The position numbers were made by a program, and so were the translations under genes. A stretch of DNA of 33,706 nucleotides from Bacteroides sp. CAG:709 (GTDB lineage: Bacteria > Bacteroidota > Bacteroidia > Bacteroidales > UBA932), in contig FR882191.1 in assembly GCA_000434935.1 (NCBI GenBank), forward strand, positions 5,712-39,417, given 5' to 3'. Under the pieces are notes generated by a model. The model ran no database searches. It was not told the DNA's origin and worked only from the letters and a program-made list of their open reading frames with translations. The stretch's first letter is position 1; every line of letters begins with the position of its first letter. Shown piece after piece: positions 8,098 to 16,509 of this stretch.

Positions 8098-10899
8098 ATG
8101 ATGAAAAAGCAGATATTCATTACCCTGGCTCTCCTGTTGCTGTCAGCCTCACTCTCCTTTGCACGAGAAATAAACCCGATCAGGGACACCGTCCTTTTCC
8201 TGGGTTACGACAAGTCTGTCAGCACGGACCTTTCAACAGTCAGCGCTTCCAGCATAGGGGTACAGGCCCTTCAGATTGTCCGTGGAAGACAGGCACTTGC
8301 AAGCATAGCCGGAATGCTTCCCGGAGTGAATGTGACAAGCGGAGGAAATCTTCCGGACAACGGACCGGCAATGTTTGTCAGGGGAAGGGGCTCCTTCTCG
8401 GGCAACAATGTGATGTACATAGTTGACGGTGTCGAGAGATCTCCGGCGTTCATCGGAGCAGAAGAGGTAGAGAACATCACGGTTCTCAAGGATGCCGCCG
8501 CAATCGCAATCTACGGAAACAGGGGAGCGGACGGAGTGATTGTCATCACGACCAAGAGGGGACATACTCCGGGAATGAGAATCAATGCCGAATACAGTTT
8601 CGGCGTCCAGACCCCGTTTGCAATGCCTCAGATGGCGGACGGCCTTACCTATGCCAATGCAGTTAATGAGGCACTTGCCAATGACGGCCTTCAGCCGAGA
8701 TACACGGCTGCCGACCTTAAGGGAATCGCACAGGGCAGTTCCCTCTTCCCTTCGGTGGACTGGCAGAAGGAAGTCCTCAGGAAGACGGCATTCGTCCACG
8801 ACCTGAACGTTTCCCTGGAGGAAAAGGAGAAACGCTTCCGCTACTATGTGCTCGCCAACTACAACGGCTACGACGGCCTGTTCAACAACACAAGGATGAA
8901 TGACGGCTACAGCACCCAGTTCCAGAATTCCTGTCTCAAACTCAGGACCAACCTTGAAGCGGAAATGACAAGGACCACCCGAATCAGGATCAATATGATG
9001 GGTCGTCTCTCTCAGACACAGCAGCCTTACGCGGGAACCTATGTCTCGGGAATCTACACCACTCCGGCAATCGCTTTCCCTCTCAAGTCCGAGGACGGTC
9101 TCTGGGCACGGTCGGAACTCTTTGCGAATCCTCTTTCGACCTACACCCAGAGTGGATATTCGGTTTCTCTCCAGAGAACCCTTCTTGCTGATATCTCGAT
9201 CATCCAGGACCTGTCGATGCTGACACAGGGACTCTCCATGACACTCAAGGGCGCATTCGACAACAGTGCGGTGATCAATGACAACAGGTCAAAGACCTAC
9301 AAGTATGCAATGATGTCCTACGGCCGGGACGATAATGGAGACGTTCAGAAACTCAACTGGTCCGAATACGGCAATGACACCGACCTGTCCTTCTCATCTG
9401 CTCTTGCAGGCGGAAGCAATGTCAACAACAATTTCTCCGTAACGGCAATGGCTGACTACGACAGGACCTTCGGCAAGAATGGCGTGAAGGCTTCCTTCAT
9501 CTGGTCGATGGACAGATGGAAGAACAGGGGAAAGTGCAATGTGTTTTCCTACAATGATTTCATCCTCAGGGCAGGATATGACTACGACCACAGATATCTC
9601 GTGGATGTAGTGGCGACCTGCTCTGGCAGTGCTTTCCTCGAGAAAGGAAAGAAATATCGTTTCTATCCTGCCGTTTCCGCAGCCTGGATCATCTCGAACG
9701 AGTCTTTCCTCAAGGATGCTTCCGGACTCGACCTTCTGAAGCTTCGCGCAAGCTATGGAATCACCGGTTACGATGCAAGGCTTGGTTACGGTCTGGACAC
9801 TCCGAACAACGGCGGTGGCAGTGGATTTGTTGCAATGGTCGGCTCGTCCGAATCCGGAATGATGCAGGGCTCCTACCCTTCTTACGGGGCTATCCCGGAA
9901 ACGGACTTCAAGGCCAATGTGGGAATCGATCTTCGGGCCTTCGGAGGTCTTGAGGTAGGCATTGATGTCTTCCGCAACCACAGGAAACATCTGAAGGTGT
10001 CATCCTCCGGAGTATATTCCTCATTGCTCGGCCTCGGCTCGCCGTACATTTTCAACGGAGAGACCCTGAACTGGGGAGGCGAACTTTCCGCAAGCTGGAG
10101 CCAGACGGTCGGAGATTTCTCCTGGCACATAGGAGGCTGCATTTCCTACACTAAGGACAAGATTCTTGAAATGGGTGAGGAATACCATCCTTACTCCTAT
10201 ATGTACCGGACCGGTCACTCCATCACGGCCTTGACCCTCTATACCAGCGACGGCCTCTACAGCACTTCCGATTTCGATTCCTATGGCAATCTGCTTCCGA
10301 AATACCCTCACAGCACCCTCGACGGAAAAGGAGTGAAACCGGGAGACATCCGCTACAAGGACATCAGCGGGGATGGCGTGATTGACGTGAATGACAAGCA
10401 GTATATGGATCAATACCACACCCTTCCTTCAGCCGTTTACGGTATCCAGTTGGGATTCAAATGGAAGGGTCTGGGTTTCGAGGCCACTTTCGACGGACGC
10501 ATCAACCAGTATGTCCAGCTCACAACCGGGTCAATTTACTGGCCGCTCTACAATGATGACAAGAACATCTCGATGCACTATTACAACAACCGCTGGACAC
10601 CGGAAAACCAGAATGCCCGCTATCCGCGTCTGACCACCCTGAGCAACGGGAACAACTTCCAGGGAGGAAGTGATTTCTGGGTTGAAAAGTCCGACTGGTT
10701 CAAGCTCCGCTCAGTCTATGTTTACTACGGATTCCAGTCAGAGGCATTGATGAGGGCGAAATTCCGTGAGATTTCCATTTTCTTCCGGGGACTGAATCTC
10801 TTCTCTGTTGACAGAATCAAGATTTTCGACCCTGAGTCCATATCCCTTGGTTATCCTTCCGTGAGGTCATTCTCCTTAGGACTGAAATTTACATTCTAA
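8098..10899 (+). CDS. SusC-like TonB-dependent transporter, short form without the N-terminal CarboxypepD_reg domain (second pair)
   Basis: Second outer-membrane import channel of the operon, 933 residues, 18 bases after SusD1. The signal peptide (KKQIFITLALLLLSASLSFA) is followed by only about 45 residues, with a possible TonB-box region around RDTVLFLGYDKSVS, before the plug starts at LASIAGMLPGVNVT. The beta-sandwich domain present in SusC1 is therefore missing. Plug hallmarks are intact (AMFVRGRGSFSG, VMYIVDGVER, IAIYGNRGADGVIVITT). The barrel ends in FSLGLKFTF. No frameshift is needed to explain the short N-terminus, so this looks like a natural short form and not a broken gene. It pairs with the SusD-like gene 10 bases downstream. 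Confidence 0.95.
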   Translation: MMKKQIFITLALLLLSASLSFAREINPIRDTVLFLGYDKSVSTDLSTVSASSIGVQALQIVRGRQALASIAGMLPGVNVTSGGNLPDNGPAMFVRGRGSFSGNNVMYIVDGVERSPAFIGAEEVENITVLKDAAAIAIYGNRGADGVIVITTKRGHTPGMRINAEYSFGVQTPFAMPQMADGLTYANAVNEALANDGLQPRYTAADLKGIAQGSSLFPSVDWQKEVLRKTAFVHDLNVSLEEKEKRFRYYVLANYNGYDGLFNNTRMNDGYSTQFQNSCLKLRTNLEAEMTRTTRIRINMMGRLSQTQQPYAGTYVSGIYTTPAIAFPLKSEDGLWARSELFANPLSTYTQSGYSVSLQRTLLADISIIQDLSMLTQGLSMTLKGAFDNSAVINDNRSKTYKYAMMSYGRDDNGDVQKLNWSEYGNDTDLSFSSALAGGSNVNNNFSVTAMADYDRTFGKNGVKASFIWSMDRWKNRGKCNVFSYNDFILRAGYDYDHRYLVDVVATCSGSAFLEKGKKYRFYPAVSAAWIISNESFLKDASGLDLLKLRASYGITGYDARLGYGLDTPNNGGGSGFVAMVGSSESGMMQGSYPSYGAIPETDFKANVGIDLRAFGGLEVGIDVFRNHRKHLKVSSSGVYSSLLGLGSPYIFNGETLNWGGELSASWSQTVGDFSWHIGGCISYTKDKILEMGEEYHPYSYMYRTGHSITALTLYTSDGLYSTSDFDSYGNLLPKYPHSTLDGKGVKPGDIRYKDISGDGVIDVNDKQYMDQYHTLPSAVYGIQLGFKWKGLGFEATFDGRINQYVQLTTGSIYWPLYNDDKNISMHYYNNRWTPENQNARYPRLTTLSNGNNFQGGSDFWVEKSDWFKLRSVYVYYGFQSEALMRAKFREISIFFRGLNLFSVDRIKIFDPESISLGYPSVRSFSLGLKFTF

Positions 10900-10909
10900 T
10901 TCTCGTCAT

Positions 10910-12562
10910 ATGAACAATATAATGAAATATATGGCTCTTTCGGCAGCCCTGATTGCCGGCCTGGGTTCCTGCGATTTTCTCGAACAGACGGAAAATACCT
11001 ACCAGACCACCGACTATCAGTTCAGTTGTTTTGAAAACGTGAAGAAAGTCTGCTCCCACGTTTACAGCTATCTTGATGTTGACACCGAATGGCTGTGGAC
11101 AACCCAGAGCAGCGCCACCGACGATGCTGTGTATGCGTGGGAAAGCAATGGAATAAAAACCTATTATGACGGGACCTGGAGTCCCCGCAACACAATCAAC
11201 GACTGCTTCTCTCATTACTATGCAGGCATAGCACAGGCCAACTATTTCCTTGAGAATGCACCTGACGATTTCCCTCAGACGCAGTACCTGGAAGATTACA
11301 AGGACAGGATGCAGCAGTTGAAAAACTATCCCTACGAAGTCCGTTTCCTGCGTGCCTGGTACCATTTTGAACTGATGCGACGCTACGGTGACATCGTCCT
11401 GATGGATCATAGTGCCGACCCGGCAAAGGTCAATGAAATGGTTCCTTCGGATTTTCACACTGTGACAGAGTGGATTGTAGGAGAACTGGATGAGATTACA
11501 CCGAAACTCCCGGTGAGCTATGCGGAATTTGTCACCGGAAGGACAAACAGAATCACAAGGGGAGCGGCAATGGCCTTCAAGGCGAGGGTACTTCTCTACG
11601 ATGCCAGTCCGCTTCACAATCCGACCGGAGACAAAACCCGCTATGAAAAAGCTGCGGCGGCAGCCAAAGAGGTCATTGACAGTGGTTGGTATTCCCTTGT
11701 CAAAGAACAGAAGATCAACAACTTCAATGCAAAGGGTTACATATTCGGAATCATCCGTTCTGCAAGCAACGGTCTTGAAAGATCCAATTTCCCAATGGGA
11801 GTGGAGGGCGGAAATTCAGGATCTTGCCCGTCGCAGAACCTTGCCGAGGCATTCGACCTGCTGGACGGTACTCCTTTCGACTGGGACAACCCTGCCCACC
11901 GTGCCATCGCCCTCGACCCGTCAAAGAGAGACCCGCGTTTTGCAGAGACTTTCTATGTCAATGGCTCGATGTTCAAGGGTAAACCTCTGGAAATGTGGGA
12001 GGGCGGACAGAACGCACTTCCGAAGAAAGGTGCGACCCCGACTTCCTACTACCTGCGCAAGAACCTCATAGAGGAGACCTCGTTCGTGACTGGAAATTCG
12101 ATTTCATACCCTCACATCTATCCCATCATCCGATTTGCGGAAATGTACCTGATTTACGCCGAGGCCCTTTACCTTGCGACAGGTGATGCCTCTTTCAAGG
12201 GAAGTCTGGGACAGGTGAACTACACTATGTCTCCGCTGGAAGCCCTGAATGCCGTCCGTGCAAGGGCAGGTGTCGGTCAGGTGGGTGCGACGACTGATTT
12301 CCTGAAGACCGTTCAGAAAGAAAACCGCGTCGAGTTCGCCTTTGAGAATCATCGTTTCTGGGACACAAGAAGATGGAAACTCCAGTGCGGGGATACCCAA
12401 ATCTACGGTCTTTCTCTCGTGAAGGATGAGGCGAGCGGGACAGTGGCTTACACAAAGAACCTTGTTCAGACAAGGAAATGGGATGACAAGTACTATCTCT
12501 ACCCTTATTCCGATTACGAAAGATACAAAAACTCCAATCTCCAGGTCAATCCCGGATGGTAG
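10910..12562 (+). CDS. SusD-like outer membrane glycan-binding lipoprotein (second pair)
   Basis: Glycan-binding partner of the second SusC. It has 550 residues and a clear lipobox (AGLGSC, Cys 21) followed by DFLEQ. An alternative ATG at 10922 would shorten the signal peptide by four residues and also works. The SusD fold is indicated by YPYEVRFLRAWYHFELMRRY, the conserved GAAMAFKARVLLYDASPL segment, IIRFAEMYLIYAEALYLA, and the terminal VEFAFENHRFWDTRRW and NPGW. It differs strongly from SusD1, so the two pairs probably bind different pieces of the substrate. It lies 10 bases after SusC2 and 35 before the next gene. Confidence 0.95.
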   Translation: MNNIMKYMALSAALIAGLGSCDFLEQTENTYQTTDYQFSCFENVKKVCSHVYSYLDVDTEWLWTTQSSATDDAVYAWESNGIKTYYDGTWSPRNTINDCFSHYYAGIAQANYFLENAPDDFPQTQYLEDYKDRMQQLKNYPYEVRFLRAWYHFELMRRYGDIVLMDHSADPAKVNEMVPSDFHTVTEWIVGELDEITPKLPVSYAEFVTGRTNRITRGAAMAFKARVLLYDASPLHNPTGDKTRYEKAAAAAKEVIDSGWYSLVKEQKINNFNAKGYIFGIIRSASNGLERSNFPMGVEGGNSGSCPSQNLAEAFDLLDGTPFDWDNPAHRAIALDPSKRDPRFAETFYVNGSMFKGKPLEMWEGGQNALPKKGATPTSYYLRKNLIEETSFVTGNSISYPHIYPIIRFAEMYLIYAEALYLATGDASFKGSLGQVNYTMSPLEALNAVRARAGVGQVGATTDFLKTVQKENRVEFAFENHRFWDTRRWKLQCGDTQIYGLSLVKDEASGTVAYTKNLVQTRKWDDKYYLYPYSDYERYKNSNLQVNPGW

Positions 12563-12597
12563 GGCAATTTTACAGACACAACATTAACAACACTTTT

Positions 12598-14247
12598 ATG
12601 AAACTCAAAAATTTGTTCCTGAGCGCTCTTTGCGTGATTACGCTTGGAATGCTCGCTTCCTGTACAGAAAAAACTCCTGAAGGTCCTGTCTATTCTGACA
12701 AACCTTTCGATGCAATTTCCCTTGAAGTTGAAGGAGAGACAGTTGAAGGCGTTGTCGTTGACAACACTATTTCCTTCAGATTCACTACTGCCGAGAACTT
12801 CTCTGCAGCAAAGCTCATCCTCAATGTGAATGACGGATGGAAACTCGTTTTCCCTGCGGATCCGGGCAACTATGATGTAAGCACCGACCCGAACATCTAC
12901 TTCACCGACCCTAATGGAAAGAAAGTTCAGTATGTCGTGACCATCACTTCAAATGCCCTTCCTGTGGCTGACGGTTCAAAAGTGTCAGTGGAAGGCGGAT
13001 ATGCTGTGATTTACAATGTGGCTACAAAGGCATTCGTCATCACCTACGCAGCCGGAATGGACCGCAGCAAGGTTACCCTTGTCTTCGGTGAAGGGGCATT
13101 GATGGAGGGAGCCAAGGTGGAAAATCCAACCGTTGACCTTTCAGAAGGTCCTGCAGAAATTACCATCACTGTTGGCGCCACAACAAAGAAATTCCCTGTC
13201 AGCATTGACTATTCCACCGTTCTTGGAGATCCGAAAGCCTGGGGCTTCGAGGAGACTACCACCGATGCACAGAGGGCAAAGATTCCTTCTTTGACAGTCC
13301 TCAATTCCAAAGCTCTGAAGAAACAGGTACCTGCACCTAACACCGGAGGCGAGACACAGGCTTGGTGGGACAACTCCGGTTATGAGGACCAGATTGCAAA
13401 AATGGGTCTTCTGGGAGACTATGATGCCAGCAAGGCAATGGTTGATATGACTACCTGCGATTTCACTATCGTTACTTTCAACGAGCGTGACTACAAGGGC
13501 AAGATCATCTCCGACGCGACTGCCGTTTCTTCCGGAAAATCAGCTGAAAGTGTAAATTCCCTGATTACAATGAGCGGCTGTCCTGCTGCCTGGACCTGCT
13601 GGGTGAAATCCGATGGACAGATCGTATCCAAGGCATCCGCTTCCTGGTGGACAGGCGTGAAGGCCAAGGGAACGTCCCACGGTCTTTGCTTCGGCTTTGA
13701 CTCAAATGGCAAGATGGGCCTGAAGCGAATCACCCCTGACCCTAGTGCAGACATCTTCCACGTCCTTGGTGACTTCAGGAAGGCTTCCGACTTCGGTTTC
13801 GACTACAAAACCAAACTTGATGACACGACATACGCTCCTTTCAGGGATGACTTCAAGGTTGAAGGTGAGGACTGGGCCGTTACTGGCGCCGCATACTTCA
13901 ACCCTGCCCTCGTCGTTGACGGCTACAAGGTCCGCTTTGCAGACGCTATGGCAAACGACGGTGACACCGAGGTCCTCGGGCAGGGCTTCAATGGCACAAG
14001 GTCACGCTGCTTCATCGGCCGCACAATCGACAACAAACTTGGCCTTGCAACCATCAACGGTAAGTATATGACCATTATGCAGGGAGCATACGTTCTTGCA
14101 GACCTCGGCTGGACAGATGTTTACTATGTCGGTGGTGACAACTATCAGGCAGATTCATTCCAGCCTACAATCGTCATCGACGGTGCTGTAGTTGCCGGAC
14201 AGGAAGGTCAGATGGCGAAATATGTCATTGCATTCGAGGCGAAATAA
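12598..14247 (+). CDS. SusE-position surface lipoprotein with a C-terminal NAGPA-like (phosphodiester glycosidase, PF09992-type) domain
   Basis: Lipoprotein in the slot normally held by a SusE/F-type surface glycan-binding protein. The ATG at 12598 gives 549 residues and a perfect lipobox (LGMLASC, Cys 22); an upstream in-frame start at 12556 overlaps SusD2 and spoils the signal. Residues about 30-210 look like two Ig-like beta-sandwiches (DPNGKKVQYVVTITSNA; PAEITITVGATTKKFPVSI). The rest resembles the phosphodiester glycosidase family: NPALVVDGYKV (about 432), RCFIGRTIDNKLGLATING (about 469) and ADLGWTDVYYVGGD (about 500-514) match, in order, the family's dGkiv, PRTAIGxxxDGKLxLxxxDG and LGxxDAxNLDGGGS blocks. 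The last block has lost the canonical DGGGS. The resemblance is from memory of the family. It could be an active enzyme or a recruited binding domain; the glycan-binding role is inferred from position. Confidence 0.62.
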   Translation: MKLKNLFLSALCVITLGMLASCTEKTPEGPVYSDKPFDAISLEVEGETVEGVVVDNTISFRFTTAENFSAAKLILNVNDGWKLVFPADPGNYDVSTDPNIYFTDPNGKKVQYVVTITSNALPVADGSKVSVEGGYAVIYNVATKAFVITYAAGMDRSKVTLVFGEGALMEGAKVENPTVDLSEGPAEITITVGATTKKFPVSIDYSTVLGDPKAWGFEETTTDAQRAKIPSLTVLNSKALKKQVPAPNTGGETQAWWDNSGYEDQIAKMGLLGDYDASKAMVDMTTCDFTIVTFNERDYKGKIISDATAVSSGKSAESVNSLITMSGCPAAWTCWVKSDGQIVSKASASWWTGVKAKGTSHGLCFGFDSNGKMGLKRITPDPSADIFHVLGDFRKASDFGFDYKTKLDDTTYAPFRDDFKVEGEDWAVTGAAYFNPALVVDGYKVRFADAMANDGDTEVLGQGFNGTRSRCFIGRTIDNKLGLATINGKYMTIMQGAYVLADLGWTDVYYVGGDNYQADSFQPTIVIDGAVVAGQEGQMAKYVIAFEAK

Positions 14248-14260
14248 TTTCTGAACCATT

Positions 14261-16504
14261 ATGCTTCGAACAGGCAGATATTTTCTTATGCTTGCAGCGG
14301 CAGGACTTTCTCTTGCCGCCTGCAGGCGGTCTGAAGGTCCCTCTTCAGAGATTCCTGACGGCTCTTTCGAGGTTTCGGTCGAAGGAATGCCTCAGGAGAT
14401 GGAGGACTGGGACTGCATAGTCTATTCTTTCAAGGGTGAAGACTGCGTGGATGTGGCCGAGGGATCTTCCAAACGACCAGCCACGGTGCTCACTCCCGGG
14501 GAGAGGATGAATGTCATCGCTTCAGACAGGATGGAAAAATTTGTCATAGGGGCAAGGACGGAGGGACTTCCTCTGTCATCCTACTTTTTCTATCCCAAGG
14601 ACACGGCCTCGGATTTGCCGGGGCTGTGGCATTGGGACGGAAAGTCTTCTCAAGCCGATGCTTCGGCGGTGCCTCTGACTCTTTTTACCCCGTCGTTCAC
14701 TATGACTGTCACGGGAGCTCCTCAGACTCTGGTCTCTGCCAGGACGACAATCTCAGGCCTTGCGGACAGGATTTCCCTGCCGGGATGGATTACTTCGGCA
14801 AAGGACGGTGGCTGGTCGAAGACCTTTGAGGTGACAGGAGAAACGCCTGAGACAGGGTCTTTCCTGATGCCGATGTGTGGGGATGGTGACTGGATTCTGC
14901 CGGTGGACCTGAAGATTGACGGCCTGGAAACCGACAGGATTGACATATCCCTCACCAAACCTCTTGTCATGGGATGCAGTCTCTCCCTTGAACTGGATTT
15001 CTCCAGATTCGAGACTGACGGACTTCTCGCCTGCTGGGTGAAAATGTCTTCCGCAGACTCTGCACAGCCTGTAGTCTGGGGAAAGACGGTCAAGCTGAAG
15101 GAAGTCCTCAAAAAGAATATTCATTACAGCGTGAGCGTTCTTCAGGGCGACGGACAGTGGAAGGAGGCCTTTGTGCACGATGCCCTTGTGTCGGATGCTC
15201 CGAACCATCACACCCAGATCTGGAATGACTGGGACAACTCCAAGGGACTGCGCGACACTGCCAGTTTCGTGAATTTTACCGCAGATTTTGATTCTCCCGT
15301 GACAATCAGGGTGAAGAAACTCAGCGGATCCTACTCAAGCGTGAAAGTGCGCCCGACCCTCTCGGGAATCGTTCCGGTGGCCGTGGATGCCAACACGATC
15401 GAACTCACCATACCTTCCTGGCAGGCCAGGAAGTTCTCCATTGAATATGACGGGGACCGTTTCCACAATCTGATGGTCCTGCCCGAGAAACCGGATCCGG
15501 ACAGACCTGACCCCGAAAATCTCCCTTCAAATGTCATCTACTACGGTCCCGGAGTGTGGAATCCGCAGTGGATTACCCTGAGGGACAACCAGACACTTTA
15601 CATAGACGAGGGTGCCGTCGTCTATGCCAAAATCAATTCGGTCTGTGACAACACGGCCATCAAGGGCAGGGGAGTGCTCTCAGGAGCACGTCTCCCCCAC
15701 ACTGGAGACAGATATGCCAGCGGCTACCAGTTGATTGAAACCAATGCTACAAAAACCGGCACCCGCAACGGTTTCACGGTAGAGGGCATAACCGTCGTTG
15801 ATTCTCCGAGCTGGACTTTTTCGATTTACCGCACTGACAATGTCCGAATCGAGAACACGAACATAATCTGCTGGATTCTGAACGGGGACGGAATCGATTT
15901 GTGTTCCGTCAGCGATGCCGTAATCCGGGGCTGCTTCATCAGGACTTATGATGACTGCATTACCCTGAAGGTCAATCATCTTTCCCTTGATGATACCAAA
16001 AACATCACCATTCAGGACAACCTCATCTGGGCTGACTTTGCCGGTGGCATCGTCGTTGGTCCGGAAAGCGGATCAACACAGACCGGATGCATCCACGATG
16101 TGCTTGTTTCGAACTGCACCGTGCTTGATTATCCGACAAAAAACAGCAATTACTCCAATGACGACCGTGGAGGTCTGTGCATCAGCCAGTATCCTTCGGG
16201 CGGTACCACATCCGGCACTATTTCAGACATCAGCTTCCAGGACATCGTCATTGACAACATACGTCCGAACGGCCGGCCTGTTTCAGTCTGGCAGAAACCA
16301 TCGCAGGGAGGCTGCCTGATGAAAAGGGTGAAGTTTTCGAACATATCCATCCTTTCGGACACAGGGTGCGGAATCTCTACGGTGGTCTCGAATGGAAACG
16401 CAATCAAAGGATTGGAAATCAAGAATGTAACCTACGATGGGACGTTGATTCAGAACACTTCCCAATGGCTGGTCAGCGGTGATAATATAGAAATTGAATA
16501 TTAA
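14261..16504 (+). CDS. Lipoprotein: fimbrillin-like N-terminal region fused to a right-handed beta-helix glycoside hydrolase (clan GH-N, GH28/GH49-like)
   Basis: Predicted surface glycosidase of 747 residues with lipobox SLAAC (Cys 21). Residues about 35-265 resemble fimbrillin/Mfa-like (DUF5119-type) beta-sandwiches (TISGLADRISLPGW, then GSFLMPMCGDGDWILPV). From about residue 285 it aligns with the gene at 18327: a small beta-domain (HTQIWNDWDNSK, VRPTLSGIVPV, KFSIEYDGDRF) that recalls the GH49 N-terminal domain, then a parallel beta-helix (VIYYGPG, GRGVLSGARLPHTG). The likely catalytic acids are in NGDGID (D543, D546) and YDDC (D564, D565). The 21-residue spacing matches the NxD...DD layout of GH28. 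The GHG histidine motif of true polygalacturonases is replaced by GGIVVGPE, so pectin activity should not be assumed. Confidence 0.75.
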   Translation: MLRTGRYFLMLAAAGLSLAACRRSEGPSSEIPDGSFEVSVEGMPQEMEDWDCIVYSFKGEDCVDVAEGSSKRPATVLTPGERMNVIASDRMEKFVIGARTEGLPLSSYFFYPKDTASDLPGLWHWDGKSSQADASAVPLTLFTPSFTMTVTGAPQTLVSARTTISGLADRISLPGWITSAKDGGWSKTFEVTGETPETGSFLMPMCGDGDWILPVDLKIDGLETDRIDISLTKPLVMGCSLSLELDFSRFETDGLLACWVKMSSADSAQPVVWGKTVKLKEVLKKNIHYSVSVLQGDGQWKEAFVHDALVSDAPNHHTQIWNDWDNSKGLRDTASFVNFTADFDSPVTIRVKKLSGSYSSVKVRPTLSGIVPVAVDANTIELTIPSWQARKFSIEYDGDRFHNLMVLPEKPDPDRPDPENLPSNVIYYGPGVWNPQWITLRDNQTLYIDEGAVVYAKINSVCDNTAIKGRGVLSGARLPHTGDRYASGYQLIETNATKTGTRNGFTVEGITVVDSPSWTFSIYRTDNVRIENTNIICWILNGDGIDLCSVSDAVIRGCFIRTYDDCITLKVNHLSLDDTKNITIQDNLIWADFAGGIVVGPESGSTQTGCIHDVLVSNCTVLDYPTKNSNYSNDDRGGLCISQYPSGGTTSGTISDISFQDIVIDNIRPNGRPVSVWQKPSQGGCLMKRVKFSNISILSDTGCGISTVVSNGNAIKGLEIKNVTYDGTLIQNTSQWLVSGDNIEIEY

Positions 16505-16509
16505 ACAAT

